Part shown: one piece after another, positions 1 through 10,074 of the stretch
Position numbering within the stretch: position 1 is the first letter of the stretch
Layout: every line of letters begins with the position of its first letter
Assembly: GCF_027359925.1 (NCBI RefSeq)
Contig: NZ_CP114767.1
Span: forward strand, 2,046,001 to 2,110,000
Source: Hymenobacter canadensis
GTDB taxonomy: Bacteria; Bacteroidota; Bacteroidia; Cytophagales; Hymenobacteraceae
DNA: 64,000 nucleotides
Reading direction: 5' to 3'
Position numbers and translations under genes: made by a program
The notes under the pieces: model-generated
Database searches by the model: none
What the model was told of the DNA's origin: nothing
What the model saw: the letters and a program-made list of their open reading frames with translations, nothing else

Positions 1-1768
<1,768 letters not shown>

Positions 1769-1847
1769 CTAACCAGTTTTCCGTCCGCCGACGGCAACCG
1801 GTACGACTCCAATACAAGCCCCAACCGGGGCTGTTTGTTGTCGGGCT

Positions 1848-1877
1848 CAAAAGTAGTCAATGCCACCCAGATAAGAA
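1848..1877 (-). promoter_or_regulatory. Candidate katG promoter (TTC-N19-TACTTTTG)
   Basis: On the minus strand TACTTTTG (1855-1848) fits the Bacteroidota -7 consensus TAnnTTTG. A TTC lies 19 bases upstream (1877-1875), two of three matches to the -33 TTG. The -33 triplet sits inside the palindrome at 1867-1891. Transcription would start roughly 115-120 bases before the katG ATG. Confidence 0.5.
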
Positions 1878-1891
1878 TCATTCTTATCTGG
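1867..1891. promoter_or_regulatory. PerR/Fur-like operator upstream of katG
   Basis: This is a perfect inverted repeat with 12-base arms (CCAGATAAGAAT / ATTCTTATCTGG) around one central base. Its core TAAGAATnATTCTTA has the 7-1-7 layout of PerR/Fur-family boxes. It overlaps the -33 region of the candidate katG promoter, the position expected for a repressor. The operator role is inferred from layout and from the known PerR control of katG in other bacteria. Confidence 0.65.
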
Positions 1892-1933
1892 AAAGACAAA
1901 ATATAGTTGGTAAAGGAGCTGGTATCGTCCCGG

Positions 1934-2030
1934 TGTAGAGACGCGTATTCGCGTCTCACTCGTTGCTGACGTTGTTTATCTGGCGCGGATCCGGCCGTTC
2001 AATGACGAGATGTGAATACGCGTCTCTACA
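1934..2030. repeat. Dispersed inverted repeat, family D copy 1
   Basis: The element begins TGTAGAGACGCG and ends CGCGTCTCTACA, with a second GCGTCTC inside the left part. The interior holds CGTTGCTGACGTTG (1961-1974). The same ends and interior recur at 24686-24776. It lies in the 415-base gap between katG and the ABC-F gene, which otherwise holds the katG promoter region and the ABC-F terminator. Confidence 0.75.
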
Positions 2031-2073
2031 TCGTTCAATGCTGCACTGTTAGTACATCGTGCCCCGGAAAACG

Positions 2074-2118
2074 CGAAACGCCCCGCCGGAAGCACGTGGC
2101 TTCCGACGGGGCGTTTCG
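2074..2118 (-). terminator. Terminator hairpin after the ABC-F gene
   Basis: A near-perfect stem of about 20 bp (CGAAACGCCCCG... with one mismatch) closes on a loop of about five bases. On the minus strand it is followed by GCGTTTTCC. It starts 20 bases after the ABC-F stop codon. Confidence 0.75.
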
Positions 2119-2138
2119 TTATTGGTAACTGCGGACAA

Positions 2139-4049
2139 TTACATTTCGGCCAGCATTTCCCAACGGTCGTTGAGTTGGGCCAGCTCCTTTTTCACCTGCT
2201 CGAACTTCAGCGTGGCGTCTTTCAGCTGCGCGGCGTTCTGGTAGATCTGTGGGTCGGCCAGCTGCTTTTCGTAAACGGCCAGCTCTTTTTCCCGCTCGTC
2301 GATTTTCTTTTCTATTTCGGCAAGCTCCTTCAGGGCTTTCTTCTGGTCGGGGGAAGGCGTTTTGGCCGGGGCGGCTTCTACCTTCTTTTCCTCTTTCGGA
2401 ACGGGTTTCGCGGCCGATGGCGAAGGCAGGCCGGCTTTCTTGGCGGCCTTCTCCCGGTCTTCCTGCCATTGCTCGTATTCGGCGTAGGTGCCGGGATATT
2501 CCTTGAGCTGGAAGTCCTCGATGTACCAGATTTTGTTGGCCACGTTCTCCACAAAGAACCGGTCGTGACTAATCACGATGTAGGTACCCTGGTATTGGTC
2601 GAGCGCCTGAATCAGGATGTTCACCGACTGCATGTCCAAGTGGTTGGTCGGTTCGTCGAGGAGCAGGAAGTTGGCCTCGGAAATCAAGGTTTTGGCCAGC
2701 GCCACGCGGCTTTTCTCGCCGCCGCTCAGCACCTTGATTTTCTTGTACACTTCCTCGCCCGTGAACAGAAACGAGCCCAGCACCGAGCGCAGCTCCATTT
2801 CGGAGCGGCGCGAGCCGGCCTCAATCATCTCCTGCAGAATCTCGTTCTCGACGCGCAGACTTTCCAGCTGGTGCTGGGCGTAGAACGACATGATGACGTT
2901 ATGGCCCAACTGGTGGTTGCCGTTGGTGGGCGCCTCCTGGCCGGCCACCAGCCGCATCAGCGTGGATTTGCCCTTGCCGTTGGCGCCAATGAGGGCAATT
3001 TTGTCGCCCCGCTCGATGTGCACGTGGGTGTCGCGGAAGATAATTTTCTCGCCGTATTTCTTGCCCACGTGCTCCATGCGCAGGATGTGGCGGCCGGGCG
3101 CTACGGTGAAGTTGAACTTGATGTTCACCTTGGCATCGTCGCCGGCTACGTCCTCGATGCGCTCCAGCTTGTCCAGCGCCTTCACGCGGCTCTGGGCCTG
3201 CTTGGCTTTGCTGGCTTTGGCCTTGAAACGCTCAATAAACCGCTCAGCCTGCTTGATCTGGGCCTGCTGGTTCTCGAAAGCGCCTTTCTGAATCAGGTTG
3301 CGCTCCAGTTTCTCCTCAATGTAATACGAGTAGTTGCCGGCGTACGGCACCAGTTTGCCGCCCGTCACTTCCACGGTGGTGTTGGTGGTGCGGTCCAGGA
3401 ATTCCCGGTCGTGGCTTACGATGATAACCGCGCCTTCGTAGCCGGCCAGGTAGTTTTCAATCCACTTGATACTCGGCAAGTCCAGGTGGTTGGTTGGTTC
3501 GTCGAGGAGCAACAGGGAGGGTTGCTGAAGCAGGATTTTGGCCAGCATCACGCGCATGCGCCAGCCACCTGAAAACAGCTTCAGCGGGCGCTGCAGCTCC
3601 TCCGTAGTGAAGCCCAGACCTTCCAGAATCTCCTCAGTGCGGGCCTGCATGGTATAGCCGCCCAGCGACTCGAACCGCTCCTGCAGGTCGGCCAGCTTCT
3701 CCACCAAATCGTCGGTGTAGTTGGTTTCAAACTCCAGCAGGATAGCGTCGATCTTCTTCTGCAGCTCCAGGGCCTCCGAAAACGCCTGCATGGCCACTAC
3801 CAGGATGGATTCGTGCGAGTCGTAGCTGAGCAGATCCTGGTTGAGGAAGCCTAGGCTCACGTCTTTGCTCATGGAGATGCTGCCGCCGTCGGGCTTATAT
3901 TCGCCCACCAGAATGCGCAGCAGCGTGGATTTGCCCCGGCCGTTAAGCCCGATCAGGCCAATCTTATCCTTGGGTTTGATGTGCAGGCTGGCCTTGTCGT
4001 AGAGCGTACGGGAGCCGAAATGGAAGTCTAAGTCGCTAATGGAAATCAT
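2139..4049 (-). CDS. ABC-F family ATPase (Uup-like)
   Basis: Cytosolic protein with two ABC ATPase domains and no membrane segments. ABC-F proteins bind the ribosomal E site and affect translation or resolve stalling. The first domain has Walker A GLNGRGKST (residues 34-42), signature LFSGGWRMR and Walker B LLLLDEPTNHLD. A charged helical linker (LERNLIQKGAFENQQAQ onward) matches the interdomain arm of the family. The second domain has GANGKGKST, VLSGGEKSR and LLLDEPTNHLD. The C-terminus has an Ala/Pro/Lys-rich stretch and then a coiled coil, as in Uup. The start at 4049 (MISISDLDFHFG) is preferred because the reading frame upstream of it does not align with the family. The exact ABC-F subgroup is not certain. 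Confidence 0.93.
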   Translation of the reverse strand: MISISDLDFHFGSRTLYDKASLHIKPKDKIGLIGLNGRGKSTLLRILVGEYKPDGGSISMSKDVSLGFLNQDLLSYDSHESILVVAMQAFSEALELQKKIDAILLEFETNYTDDLVEKLADLQERFESLGGYTMQARTEEILEGLGFTTEELQRPLKLFSGGWRMRVMLAKILLQQPSLLLLDEPTNHLDLPSIKWIENYLAGYEGAVIIVSHDREFLDRTTNTTVEVTGGKLVPYAGNYSYYIEEKLERNLIQKGAFENQQAQIKQAERFIERFKAKASKAKQAQSRVKALDKLERIEDVAGDDAKVNIKFNFTVAPGRHILRMEHVGKKYGEKIIFRDTHVHIERGDKIALIGANGKGKSTLMRLVAGQEAPTNGNHQLGHNVIMSFYAQHQLESLRVENEILQEMIEAGSRRSEMELRSVLGSFLFTGEEVYKKIKVLSGGEKSRVALAKTLISEANFLLLDEPTNHLDMQSVNILIQALDQYQGTYIVISHDRFFVENVANKIWYIEDFQLKEYPGTYAEYEQWQEDREKAAKKAGLPSPSAAKPVPKEEKKVEAAPAKTPSPDQKKALKELAEIEKKIDEREKELAVYEKQLADPQIYQNAAQLKDATLKFEQVKKELAQLNDRWEMLAEM

Positions 4050-4128
4050 TCTGCTTTGCTGGGTCTGAGGCCGCAAAGGTACGGGTTTGAGACGATGCAA
4101 TTCTGACTACTCTACAACAAGGTATACT

Positions 4129-4539
4129 ATGCGCTACCAACAGCTCAACCACGACTGGAATGCTGACCCGAATGCTCCGGAGCCACACCTGACCGTCGCA
4201 GGCCAGACTGTGCAGCTTGAGTTTTACCTGAATGCCTTCCAGTTCGCGCAATTTCAGGAAGGCGACAAGGCGTGTCTGACGTTCCGGAACTGCCACAAGT
4301 ATTCCTTTAACACGCTAAACGATGAAGGCTATTATAGAGGGCAGCACCGCTACAACGACCAACAATTGCCGTGGGGAGAATTTTATGAGCTGTTTACCGA
4401 CTGGCAGACTGACTTTCCTCAAGATGCCTTTACTCTTGGGTCAGTCGCTGGATCCACTCAGCTTCACCAATTTGTGTTTTTCCTGAGAGACAACACCTTC
4501 GAATGCGTGGCGGAGAGCTGGGATTTTCAACGGAGTTAG
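4129..4539 (+). CDS. Hypothetical protein, 136 aa
   Basis: I do not recognise this family. The ATG at 4129 gives MRYQQLNHDWNADPN. The product is rich in aromatic and acidic residues, has no signal peptide or membrane segment, and looks like a small soluble beta-rich protein. It lies 79 bases from the divergent ABC-F start and is convergent with the Uma2 gene 8 bases downstream. Its base composition is less GC-rich than its neighbours. Normal amino-acid composition and a tight fit between neighbours support it as real. Confidence 0.7.
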   Translation: MRYQQLNHDWNADPNAPEPHLTVAGQTVQLEFYLNAFQFAQFQEGDKACLTFRNCHKYSFNTLNDEGYYRGQHRYNDQQLPWGEFYELFTDWQTDFPQDAFTLGSVAGSTQLHQFVFFLRDNTFECVAESWDFQRS

Positions 4540-4547
4540 GCCGTTTC

Positions 4548-5147
4548 CTACACGCCCTCGAACACCTCCGCCCACTCCATCTGCAGCTCCGGCAGCGTAG
4601 CCACCGGAATCAAGCCGGGCGTGTAAAATTCGCCTCGTAGCTGGTAGCGGCCGGCTTCGTCGAGCAGGTATACAATGATGTTTTTCTGTTCCGGCGCTAC
4701 CACCCAGTATTCCAGCACGCCGGCTTCTTCGTAGAGGTCGAATTTCTCCTTGGTGTCGCGCGAGATGTTGCCGGCACTCAGGATTTCGATGATCCAGTCG
4801 GGGGCGCCGAGGCAGCCCCGGTCGTCGAGCTTCTGCGGGTCGCAGATGACGCATACATCGGGCTGCACCACGGTTTCGATGCTGGCGTCACCGTTGGGCG
4901 TGCTGCGGGTGAGGCGCACGTCGAAGGGAGCATGATACATCTTGCAACTTTTGCCGCGCAAAAACTGCATAATCGGCAGCTCGATATTGCGCGTTATATC
5001 CTGGTGCCTACGCTTGGGCGCGGGGCTCATCAGGCGCACTTTACCCCGGATCAGCTCCACCCAGTCGGTCAGCTGCCAAGTCAGGTAGTCGGCATAGGTA
5101 TAGCGGCGCGAGAGGTCCAGTTGCGACACGTCGGTGATGAGAGCCAT
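4548..5147 (-). CDS. Uma2 family (DUF820) restriction-endonuclease-fold protein
   Basis: 199-residue protein of the Uma2/DUF820 family, which has a PD-(D/E)xK nuclease fold. The active-site signature is visible as QPDVCVICDPQKL and, about 20 residues on, APDWIIEILS followed by SRDTKEKFDLYEEAGVLEYW. The function of the family is unknown; members are often present in many copies in cyanobacteria and Bacteroidota. The start at 5147 (MALITDVSQ) is chosen because a promoter fits just upstream. A longer reading frame extends to 5390 but would overlap the divergent lipoprotein gene. Confidence 0.88.
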   Translation of the reverse strand: MALITDVSQLDLSRRYTYADYLTWQLTDWVELIRGKVRLMSPAPKRRHQDITRNIELPIMQFLRGKSCKMYHAPFDVRLTRSTPNGDASIETVVQPDVCVICDPQKLDDRGCLGAPDWIIEILSAGNISRDTKEKFDLYEEAGVLEYWVVAPEQKNIIVYLLDEAGRYQLRGEFYTPGLIPVATLPELQMEWAEVFEGV

Positions 5148-5171
5148 ACTTTCAACTGCGTAAGTGATAGG

Positions 5172-5200
5172 CAAAGATATGTGCTGGCCGGTACTATCAA
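5172..5200 (-). promoter_or_regulatory. Bacteroidota-type promoter for the Uma2 gene
   Basis: On the minus strand TTG (5200-5198) is separated by 18 bases from TATCTTTG (5179-5172), a full match to TAnnTTTG. The -7 element ends 24 bases before the ATG at 5147, giving a short leader and supporting that start. Confidence 0.6.
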
Positions 5201-5268
5201 GTGATTGACAGGCCAAGGCCTGCCTCCAAAACTCCGAACTACCCATTCGCCACTCCGTACCTTGCGGC

Positions 5269-5805
5269 ATGAAACTGCTCCTGCTTGCCCCGGTCCTGCT
5301 CCTGGCCGCCTGCACCTCCACCGACCGCGAATCGTCGGGCCAGAGCATGGCCGAAACCATTCCGGACGACCTCAAAAGTGAGCAATCCACGACCGAAGCC
5401 GTGGGCGAAACCGGCCGCAGCCACGCCTACATCCGGCGCTTCTACCAGCAGAATGGGCAGTACTACGTGGACGTGGATTACGTGCAGTTTCTGAGCGGCG
5501 AGGCCGCCGTGGCCGCCGCCCGCCGCAAGGGCGACGCGGCCGTGGACGTCGTGAAAGGCGACACCGTGTACTCGGTCTTCAACGACTACTACATCGTCAA
5601 CGACAACCCCAAGCTGCGCACGTTCCCGCTGGCGGCGGCGGCAACTTTCACGCTGTGGCGCAGTAGCGAAAACGGCCTGGAACGCGTGCCTGCCACTCCG
5701 GCCAAACTGCAGGCCAACGTACCCCGGACGCTTACTCTCTCGCCGTTCATCATCGAAACCAAGCAGGGGGTAGCAGTGCGGCTCGATGAGCAGTACGTGC
5801 CGTAG
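5269..5805 (+). CDS. Lipoprotein of unknown function, 178 aa
   Basis: The product begins MKLLLLAPVLLLAACTS, a lipoprotein signal with lipobox LAAC and Cys15 as the acylated residue. The mature part has no recognised domain. It is hydrophilic, with repeated short strands such as GQYYVDVDYVQF and DTVYSVFNDYYIVND, so a small beta-rich periplasmic domain is likely. It ends in a hairpin shared with the convergent amidase gene. Confidence 0.82.
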   Translation: MKLLLLAPVLLLAACTSTDRESSGQSMAETIPDDLKSEQSTTEAVGETGRSHAYIRRFYQQNGQYYVDVDYVQFLSGEAAVAAARRKGDAAVDVVKGDTVYSVFNDYYIVNDNPKLRTFPLAAAATFTLWRSSENGLERVPATPAKLQANVPRTLTLSPFIIETKQGVAVRLDEQYVP

Positions 5806-5806
5806 C

Positions 5807-5843
5807 GCCCCGATCCGACGCGCCTCTGGCGTCGGATCGGGGC
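5807..5843. terminator. Hairpin between convergent lipoprotein and amidase genes
   Basis: A perfect 15-bp stem (GCCCCGATCCGACGC and its complement) closes on a 7-base loop. It starts 2 bases after the lipoprotein stop and lies 10 bases past the end of the amidase gene. There is no clear U-tract on either side; a bidirectional terminator role is inferred from position. Confidence 0.6.
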
Positions 5844-5852
5844 CGGCCTCAC

Positions 5853-7490
5853 TTATCCCACAAACGGCGCTTTGAACTCTGGTGCCACCCGCTTCTTCGA
5901 GGCCTGCTCGTAGGCGTAGGCTAGGCCCAGCAACGGCCCTTCCTGCCACGCCGCCCCCACAAACGAGAGGCCCACCGGCAGCCCGTACACCTGGCCCATA
6001 GGCACCGTAATGTGCGGATAGCCCGCCATGGCCGCCGGCGACGAGAAGCCCGGCCCGCCGCCCGCGTCGCCGTTGATCAGGTCGATGCAGCGGGCGGGGC
6101 TGTTGGTGATGGCCACTATGGCATCAAGCTGCTGGCCCCGCAGCACGCCGTCGAGGGCGGCGCGGGCGCCCTGCTGCGACTTGCGCAGGGCCGCCTGGTA
6201 TTTGGGGCTGCCCAGGCCCTCCAGCTTCTCGGAGGCTTCCAGAATTTCCTGCTGGAAGTAGGGCATGGCCTTGGGCTTGTTGCGGGTGTTGAAGGCAATG
6301 ACGTCGGCCAGGGTTTTCACCTCGGCGCCAGCCGTAGCCAGATACTTGTTCACGCCATCCTTGAACTCGTACAGCAGCACGTCGTATTCGGCCTCGCCCA
6401 GCGGGTCGGTCAGCTTCTCCACCTCCACTTCCACCACCGTAGCGCCCTGCGCCTTGAGCAGCTCGATGGCCGCTTTGAGCAGGCCGATGGCATCGGAAGC
6501 CCCCGTCAGATGGCCTTTTTCCACGCCCAGCCGCTTGCCGCGCAGGCTGTCGGCGTTCAGGAACGTGGTGTAGTCGGCGGGGATTTTGCCGGCGCTGGCT
6601 TTGGTGGCGGCGTCGGCGGGGTCGGCGCCGGCGGTGGCGGCCAGCAGCAGGGCCGCGTCCTGCACGGTGCGCGCCATGGGGCCAGCCGTGTCCTGGGTGG
6701 CCGAAATGGGGATGATGCCGGTGCGGCTCAGCAGGCCCACCGTGGGCTTGATGCCCACCAGCCCGCAGCACGAGGCCGGCGACACGATGGAGCCGTCGGT
6801 TTCGGTGCCGATGGCCACCGCGCACAGGTTGGCCGAGGCCGCCGCACCCGAGCCAGCGCTGGACCCGCTGGGCGTCCGGTCGAGGATGTAGGGGTTGCGG
6901 GTCTGGCCGCCGCGGCTGCTCCAGCCGCTGGTGCTGCGCGTCGAGCGGAAGTTGGCCCACTCGCTGAGGTTGGTTTTGCCCAGCACCACCGCGCCGGCCT
7001 CGCGCAACTTACCCACGATGAAGGCATCCTGGGTGGCCTTGTGGCTGGCCAGCGCCAGCGAGCCGGCGCTGGTGCGCATCTGGTCGGCGGTGTCAATGTT
7101 GTCCTTGATCAGCACCGGAATGCCGTGCAACGGGCCGCGCAGCTTGCCGGTTTTGCGCTCCTGGTCGAGCTGGTCGGCAATGGTCAGGGCGTCGGGGTTC
7201 AGCTCGATAACGGAGTGGAGCCGCGGCCCGGCCTTATCAATGGCCTCAATGCGCTTGAGGTACAGCTCACACAGCACCCGCGACGAGCGTTGGCCGCTTT
7301 TCATCTGCTCCTGCAGCCCCGCTACCGTGGCCTCGTGCAGCTCAAACGGCGGCAGCGCTTCCGGCCCGGCGCCGGCTGCCGCCCCGGCTTCGGGAGCTGA
7401 AGAAGGCGACGACGAGCACGCATCCAGCGTGAAGGTGGAAATGGCCAGGCCGGCCAGCGAGCTGTTGCGCAGGAATATTCTTCGGTTCAT
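5853..7490 (-). CDS. Amidase (amidase signature family), Tat-exported lipoprotein
   Basis: 545-residue amidase-signature hydrolase acting on amide bonds; the substrate cannot be told from sequence. The catalytic Ser-cisSer-Lys set is visible: Lys129 in GIPVLIKDN, the Ser cluster in TPSGSSAGSGAA (about 210-211), and Ser234 in GTETDGSIVSPAS. The start at 7490 gives MNRRIFLRNSSLAG, a twin-arginine signal, followed by LDAC, so the enzyme is probably exported folded and lipid-anchored. The family often carries such signals when it works in the periplasm. It is convergent with the lipoprotein gene upstream of it in the window. Confidence 0.93.
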   Translation of the reverse strand: MNRRIFLRNSSLAGLAISTFTLDACSSSPSSAPEAGAAAGAGPEALPPFELHEATVAGLQEQMKSGQRSSRVLCELYLKRIEAIDKAGPRLHSVIELNPDALTIADQLDQERKTGKLRGPLHGIPVLIKDNIDTADQMRTSAGSLALASHKATQDAFIVGKLREAGAVVLGKTNLSEWANFRSTRSTSGWSSRGGQTRNPYILDRTPSGSSAGSGAAASANLCAVAIGTETDGSIVSPASCCGLVGIKPTVGLLSRTGIIPISATQDTAGPMARTVQDAALLLAATAGADPADAATKASAGKIPADYTTFLNADSLRGKRLGVEKGHLTGASDAIGLLKAAIELLKAQGATVVEVEVEKLTDPLGEAEYDVLLYEFKDGVNKYLATAGAEVKTLADVIAFNTRNKPKAMPYFQQEILEASEKLEGLGSPKYQAALRKSQQGARAALDGVLRGQQLDAIVAITNSPARCIDLINGDAGGGPGFSSPAAMAGYPHITVPMGQVYGLPVGLSFVGAAWQEGPLLGLAYAYEQASKKRVAPEFKAPFVG

Positions 7491-7545
7491 CGGGCAGGTT
7501 TTTGCGGGGAAGATAGGACGGAATCGGTAGCCGGCCACCATGCCT

Positions 7546-7719
7546 TCAGACGGCCGGGGAAGAGGGCGGCCGGGGCTTGTTGCGCTGGCATTTCTCGCCA
7601 CAGTATTTCACCTCGTCCCAGCTGTTGCGCCACTTTTTGCGATACTCGAAGGGGCGGCCGCAGGTGAGGCAGATTTTGGTGGGCAGATTGCCCTTAACGA
7701 GCTTTTGGGGAACAGGCAT
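7546..7719 (-). CDS. DUF2256 small zinc-binding protein, 57 aa
   Basis: Very short protein starting MPVPQKLVKGNLPTK. It has the DUF2256 pattern: CLTCGRPFEYRKKW followed by WDEVKYCGEKCQRNK, that is, two Cys pairs forming a zinc knuckle, with a conserved Trp-rich basic segment between them. The function of the family is unknown. The start at 7719 matches the family's usual short N-terminus; the longer upstream reading frame is low-complexity Arg/Gly/Pro and is not used. It lies 55 bases upstream of the amidase in the same direction. Confidence 0.85.
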   Translation of the reverse strand: MPVPQKLVKGNLPTKICLTCGRPFEYRKKWRNSWDEVKYCGEKCQRNKPRPPSSPAV

Positions 7720-7913
7720 AGAGGAAACGGGCGAATGGCAGCGTAGGCCCCAAACACGCCCCCACCCCGATTGGTTACGGCCGGGGCCCGGCCCGGCCCG
7801 GAGCCGCCGCCGCGGGCCCGGCCGGCACTGCTTCCCCATAATTCTACACGCCGCCGGCACTGGTAATGCCGTATCTGGGTAGGTACATAGTTCACGTTAT
7901 CCTTTCCGACTCC

Positions 7914-8897
7914 ATGCCTACCTTCTCCCCTACCCTGGCCGGCCCCGTTCGGCACTTCGCCATGGCCACGCTGCTGCTGGGCGGCCTGCTGACCGCCTCC
8001 TGCTCCAACGACGATGACGACAACGCCACGCCAGCCGCCCCCGACTCGGTAGCGTTTACCGTGCCCAATCTCTACCCCGAAGGCGTGCAGTACGACGCCA
8101 AAAACAGCCGCTTTCTGGTCAGCTCCCTTACCACCGGCAACGTGGGCCAGGTGAAGGATGACGGCACCTACAGCGTTTTCGCCTCCGGGGCCGGCATCAT
8201 TTCGGCTGTGGGCATGAACCTCGACGACAGCCGCAACCGCCTGCTGGTAGCCTCTTCGAATGGCACGCAGCGCAACATCGCCAAGCTCGTGAGCTTCAAC
8301 CGCGACAATGGGCAGGTGCTGTTCAATACTGATCTGGGCGCGCTACGTGCTGCCCCAAACCACTTCGCCAACGACATTGCCGTGGATAACCAGGGCAATG
8401 CTTACGTCACCGACAGCTTTGCGCCGGTGATTTACAAAGTCGATCCGCAGGGCGTGGCCACCGTGTTTCTCGACAATATGCAGCTGGCCGCGCCGGCCGG
8501 GGCTTTCGGCCTCAACGGCATCGTGTTTCACCCCGATGGCTACCTGCTGGTGGCCAAGTCCGACGAAGGCGCGCTGTTCAAAGTGCCCGTCAGCAACCCG
8601 GCCAGCTTCACCCGCGTGACTACCACCGGCCTCGACCTGCGCGCCGCCGACGGCCTACTGCTGCAGGACAACAACACGCTGCAGGTAGTGACCAACAGCC
8701 AAAGCAAAGTGTACCGCCTCAGCACCAGCAACAGCTGGGCAGCCGCCACGCTTAGCGGCACCTTCGCCACGCTGCCCCAATACCCCACCACCCTCGCCCG
8801 CCGCGACGCCGACAGCTACGTGCTGTATGCCAACCTCGACAAGATGATGCAGAGCCCACCGGTATCCGTATTCACGATCAGCAAAGTGCGCTTTTAA
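7914..8897 (+). CDS. SMP-30/gluconolactonase-like beta-propeller lipoprotein
   Basis: 327-residue lipoprotein: the signal ends LLTASC (Cys30), followed by an Asp-rich linker (SNDDDDN). The mature part has repeated blades typical of SMP-30/NHL propellers, for example NLYPEGVQYDAKNSRFLVSS, FANDIAVDNQGNAYVTDS and GLNGIVFHPDGYLLVAKS. Such proteins bind a divalent metal and some are lactonases, but no substrate can be assigned. The ATG at 7914 (MPTFSPTLAG) places the signal peptide normally. It ends at a very strong hairpin. Confidence 0.85.
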   Translation: MPTFSPTLAGPVRHFAMATLLLGGLLTASCSNDDDDNATPAAPDSVAFTVPNLYPEGVQYDAKNSRFLVSSLTTGNVGQVKDDGTYSVFASGAGIISAVGMNLDDSRNRLLVASSNGTQRNIAKLVSFNRDNGQVLFNTDLGALRAAPNHFANDIAVDNQGNAYVTDSFAPVIYKVDPQGVATVFLDNMQLAAPAGAFGLNGIVFHPDGYLLVAKSDEGALFKVPVSNPASFTRVTTTGLDLRAADGLLLQDNNTLQVVTNSQSKVYRLSTSNSWAAATLSGTFATLPQYPTTLARRDADSYVLYANLDKMMQSPPVSVFTISKVRF

Positions 8898-8910
8898 GGC
8901 GCTGTTTCCG

Positions 8911-8978
8911 GCAAACCAGCCGCACGAAAAAGGGCGAATCCTGCACAGGATTCGCCCTTTTTCGTGCGGCTGGTTTGC
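8911..8978. terminator. Very long bidirectional terminator hairpin
   Basis: A perfect inverted repeat with 33-base arms and a 2-base centre sits between the convergent propeller and PAS genes. Each arm contains AAAAAGGGCGAATCCTG, so both strands see a GC-rich inner stem followed by a U-run. The PAS gene's stop codon lies 2 bases beyond it. Confidence 0.85.
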
Positions 8979-8979
8979 G

Positions 8980-9528
8980 TTAAAAAGTCCGGCCGGGTGC
9001 TACCTGACGGCGCAGCTCCTGCACTTCGCGCTCCAGCTCCAGCGTCCGGAAAGTCACTTTCACTTCCAGATCAGAGTAGGCGCGCTCCAGGTCCTGCTCC
9101 CGCTTGCGCAAGGCAAACTCGGTTTCCTTCTGCTCGTGAATGTCGGTGCAGGTGCCAAACCACTGTCGGATCTGGCCCTGCTCGTTGAACTGCGGGCGGG
9201 CCTGCCCCAGAAACCAGCGGTAGTCACCGTTTTTGGCTTTGAAGCGGTACTCTATTTCGTAGAAGTCGCCGGTAGCCAGCGAGTGGCCCCACACCTGGCG
9301 GGCGCGGTCCTGGTCGTCGGGGTGCAGCAGGTTGTTCCACATGTTGGGGCCCACGCTGTCGGCCAGCGTGTAGCCCGTGAAGTCAATCCAGCGCTGATTG
9401 AAGTAGATGTGAAACCCGTTTGGGTCAGTGAACCACACCAGCTGCGGAATGAAATCGGCGAGAAACCGCATTTGCTCGTTGGTCTGCTGGCGGAGCTGTT
9501 CTTCAGAAAAAATAGGTTCGGTATTCAT
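8980..9528 (-). CDS. PAS domain protein with C-terminal coiled coil
   Basis: 182 residues. Residues about 20-135 form a PAS plus PAC domain: FIPQLVWFTDPNGFHIYFNQ, FTGYTLADSVGPNMW, LLHPDDQDRARQVW and YRWFLGQARPQFNEQGQI ending in GTCTDIHEQK. A coiled coil of about 40 residues follows and the protein then stops, with no kinase, cyclase or regulator domain. It is the second gene of a pair with the 120-residue protein upstream (12-base gap), so it probably works as a free sensor or adaptor. The partner enzyme is not in the pair. Confidence 0.88.
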   Translation of the reverse strand: MNTEPIFSEEQLRQQTNEQMRFLADFIPQLVWFTDPNGFHIYFNQRWIDFTGYTLADSVGPNMWNNLLHPDDQDRARQVWGHSLATGDFYEIEYRFKAKNGDYRWFLGQARPQFNEQGQIRQWFGTCTDIHEQKETEFALRKREQDLERAYSDLEVKVTFRTLELEREVQELRRQVAPGRTF

Positions 9529-9540
9529 GCAGCAAAAGGC

Positions 9541-9903
9541 TTAGCAGGGACGGGCAAGCTGAATTTCCATGCCCGACTGAAAGTAGAGGTTGAGTTGGCT
9601 TTGCAGGCCATCGGTGGAGCGGCGCAGGCGGGTGATGAGCGCGCGGGTTTCTTCCTGCAGCAGACGCAGCTCCAGATAGGGCCGGTTCAACAGTGAGTCG
9701 CGCTCCATCGTCCATTGGCCGGAATCCTGCAGCTCCGGGGCCTGCACCTGTACAATGCCAGGCTGCAGCACAAACCGCGTGGCCCGAGCCAGTGAGCTAT
9801 CCGGCGCATTGCGGTTGAGCACCCGGTCGGCTACGCACCAGTCGCCGGTGAGGAACTCCTCGGGCATGTGGTGCAGGTTTACGTCAAATAAAATGTCGGT
9901 CAT
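9541..9903 (-). CDS. Hypothetical protein, 120 aa, paired with the PAS protein
   Basis: I do not recognise the family. The start at 9903 gives MTDILFDVNLHHMPEEF. The first half has short beta-like segments (FVLQPGIVQVQAPEL); the second half is a probable helix pair (YLELRLLQEETRALITRLRRS). It has no signal peptide or membrane segment. It is the first gene of a two-gene unit with the PAS protein 12 bases downstream. A TAAATTTG -7-like element lies at 9993-9986, without a well-spaced -33. Confidence 0.7.
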   Translation of the reverse strand: MTDILFDVNLHHMPEEFLTGDWCVADRVLNRNAPDSSLARATRFVLQPGIVQVQAPELQDSGQWTMERDSLLNRPYLELRLLQEETRALITRLRRSTDGLQSQLNLYFQSGMEIQLARPC

Positions 9904-10074
9904 AGAAGCGAAGAACGGGGGCAGACAGAAGGTGGCGCCGCGCTGTCCGGCATCCGGAAAGAGCAGCCTCGCATCTGCCAATCATCAAATTTAGGAAAGA
10001 GTTCAACTAACCTAATCAACACTATATATCTATCGAATATTTCCGACGGCACCCCAGCCACGGCGCTAACACCA

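Noticed and set aside
2175..3572. Long plus-strand frame opposite the ABC-F gene
   Set aside because: Antisense to conserved ATPase motifs; its product is repetitive and matches nothing.
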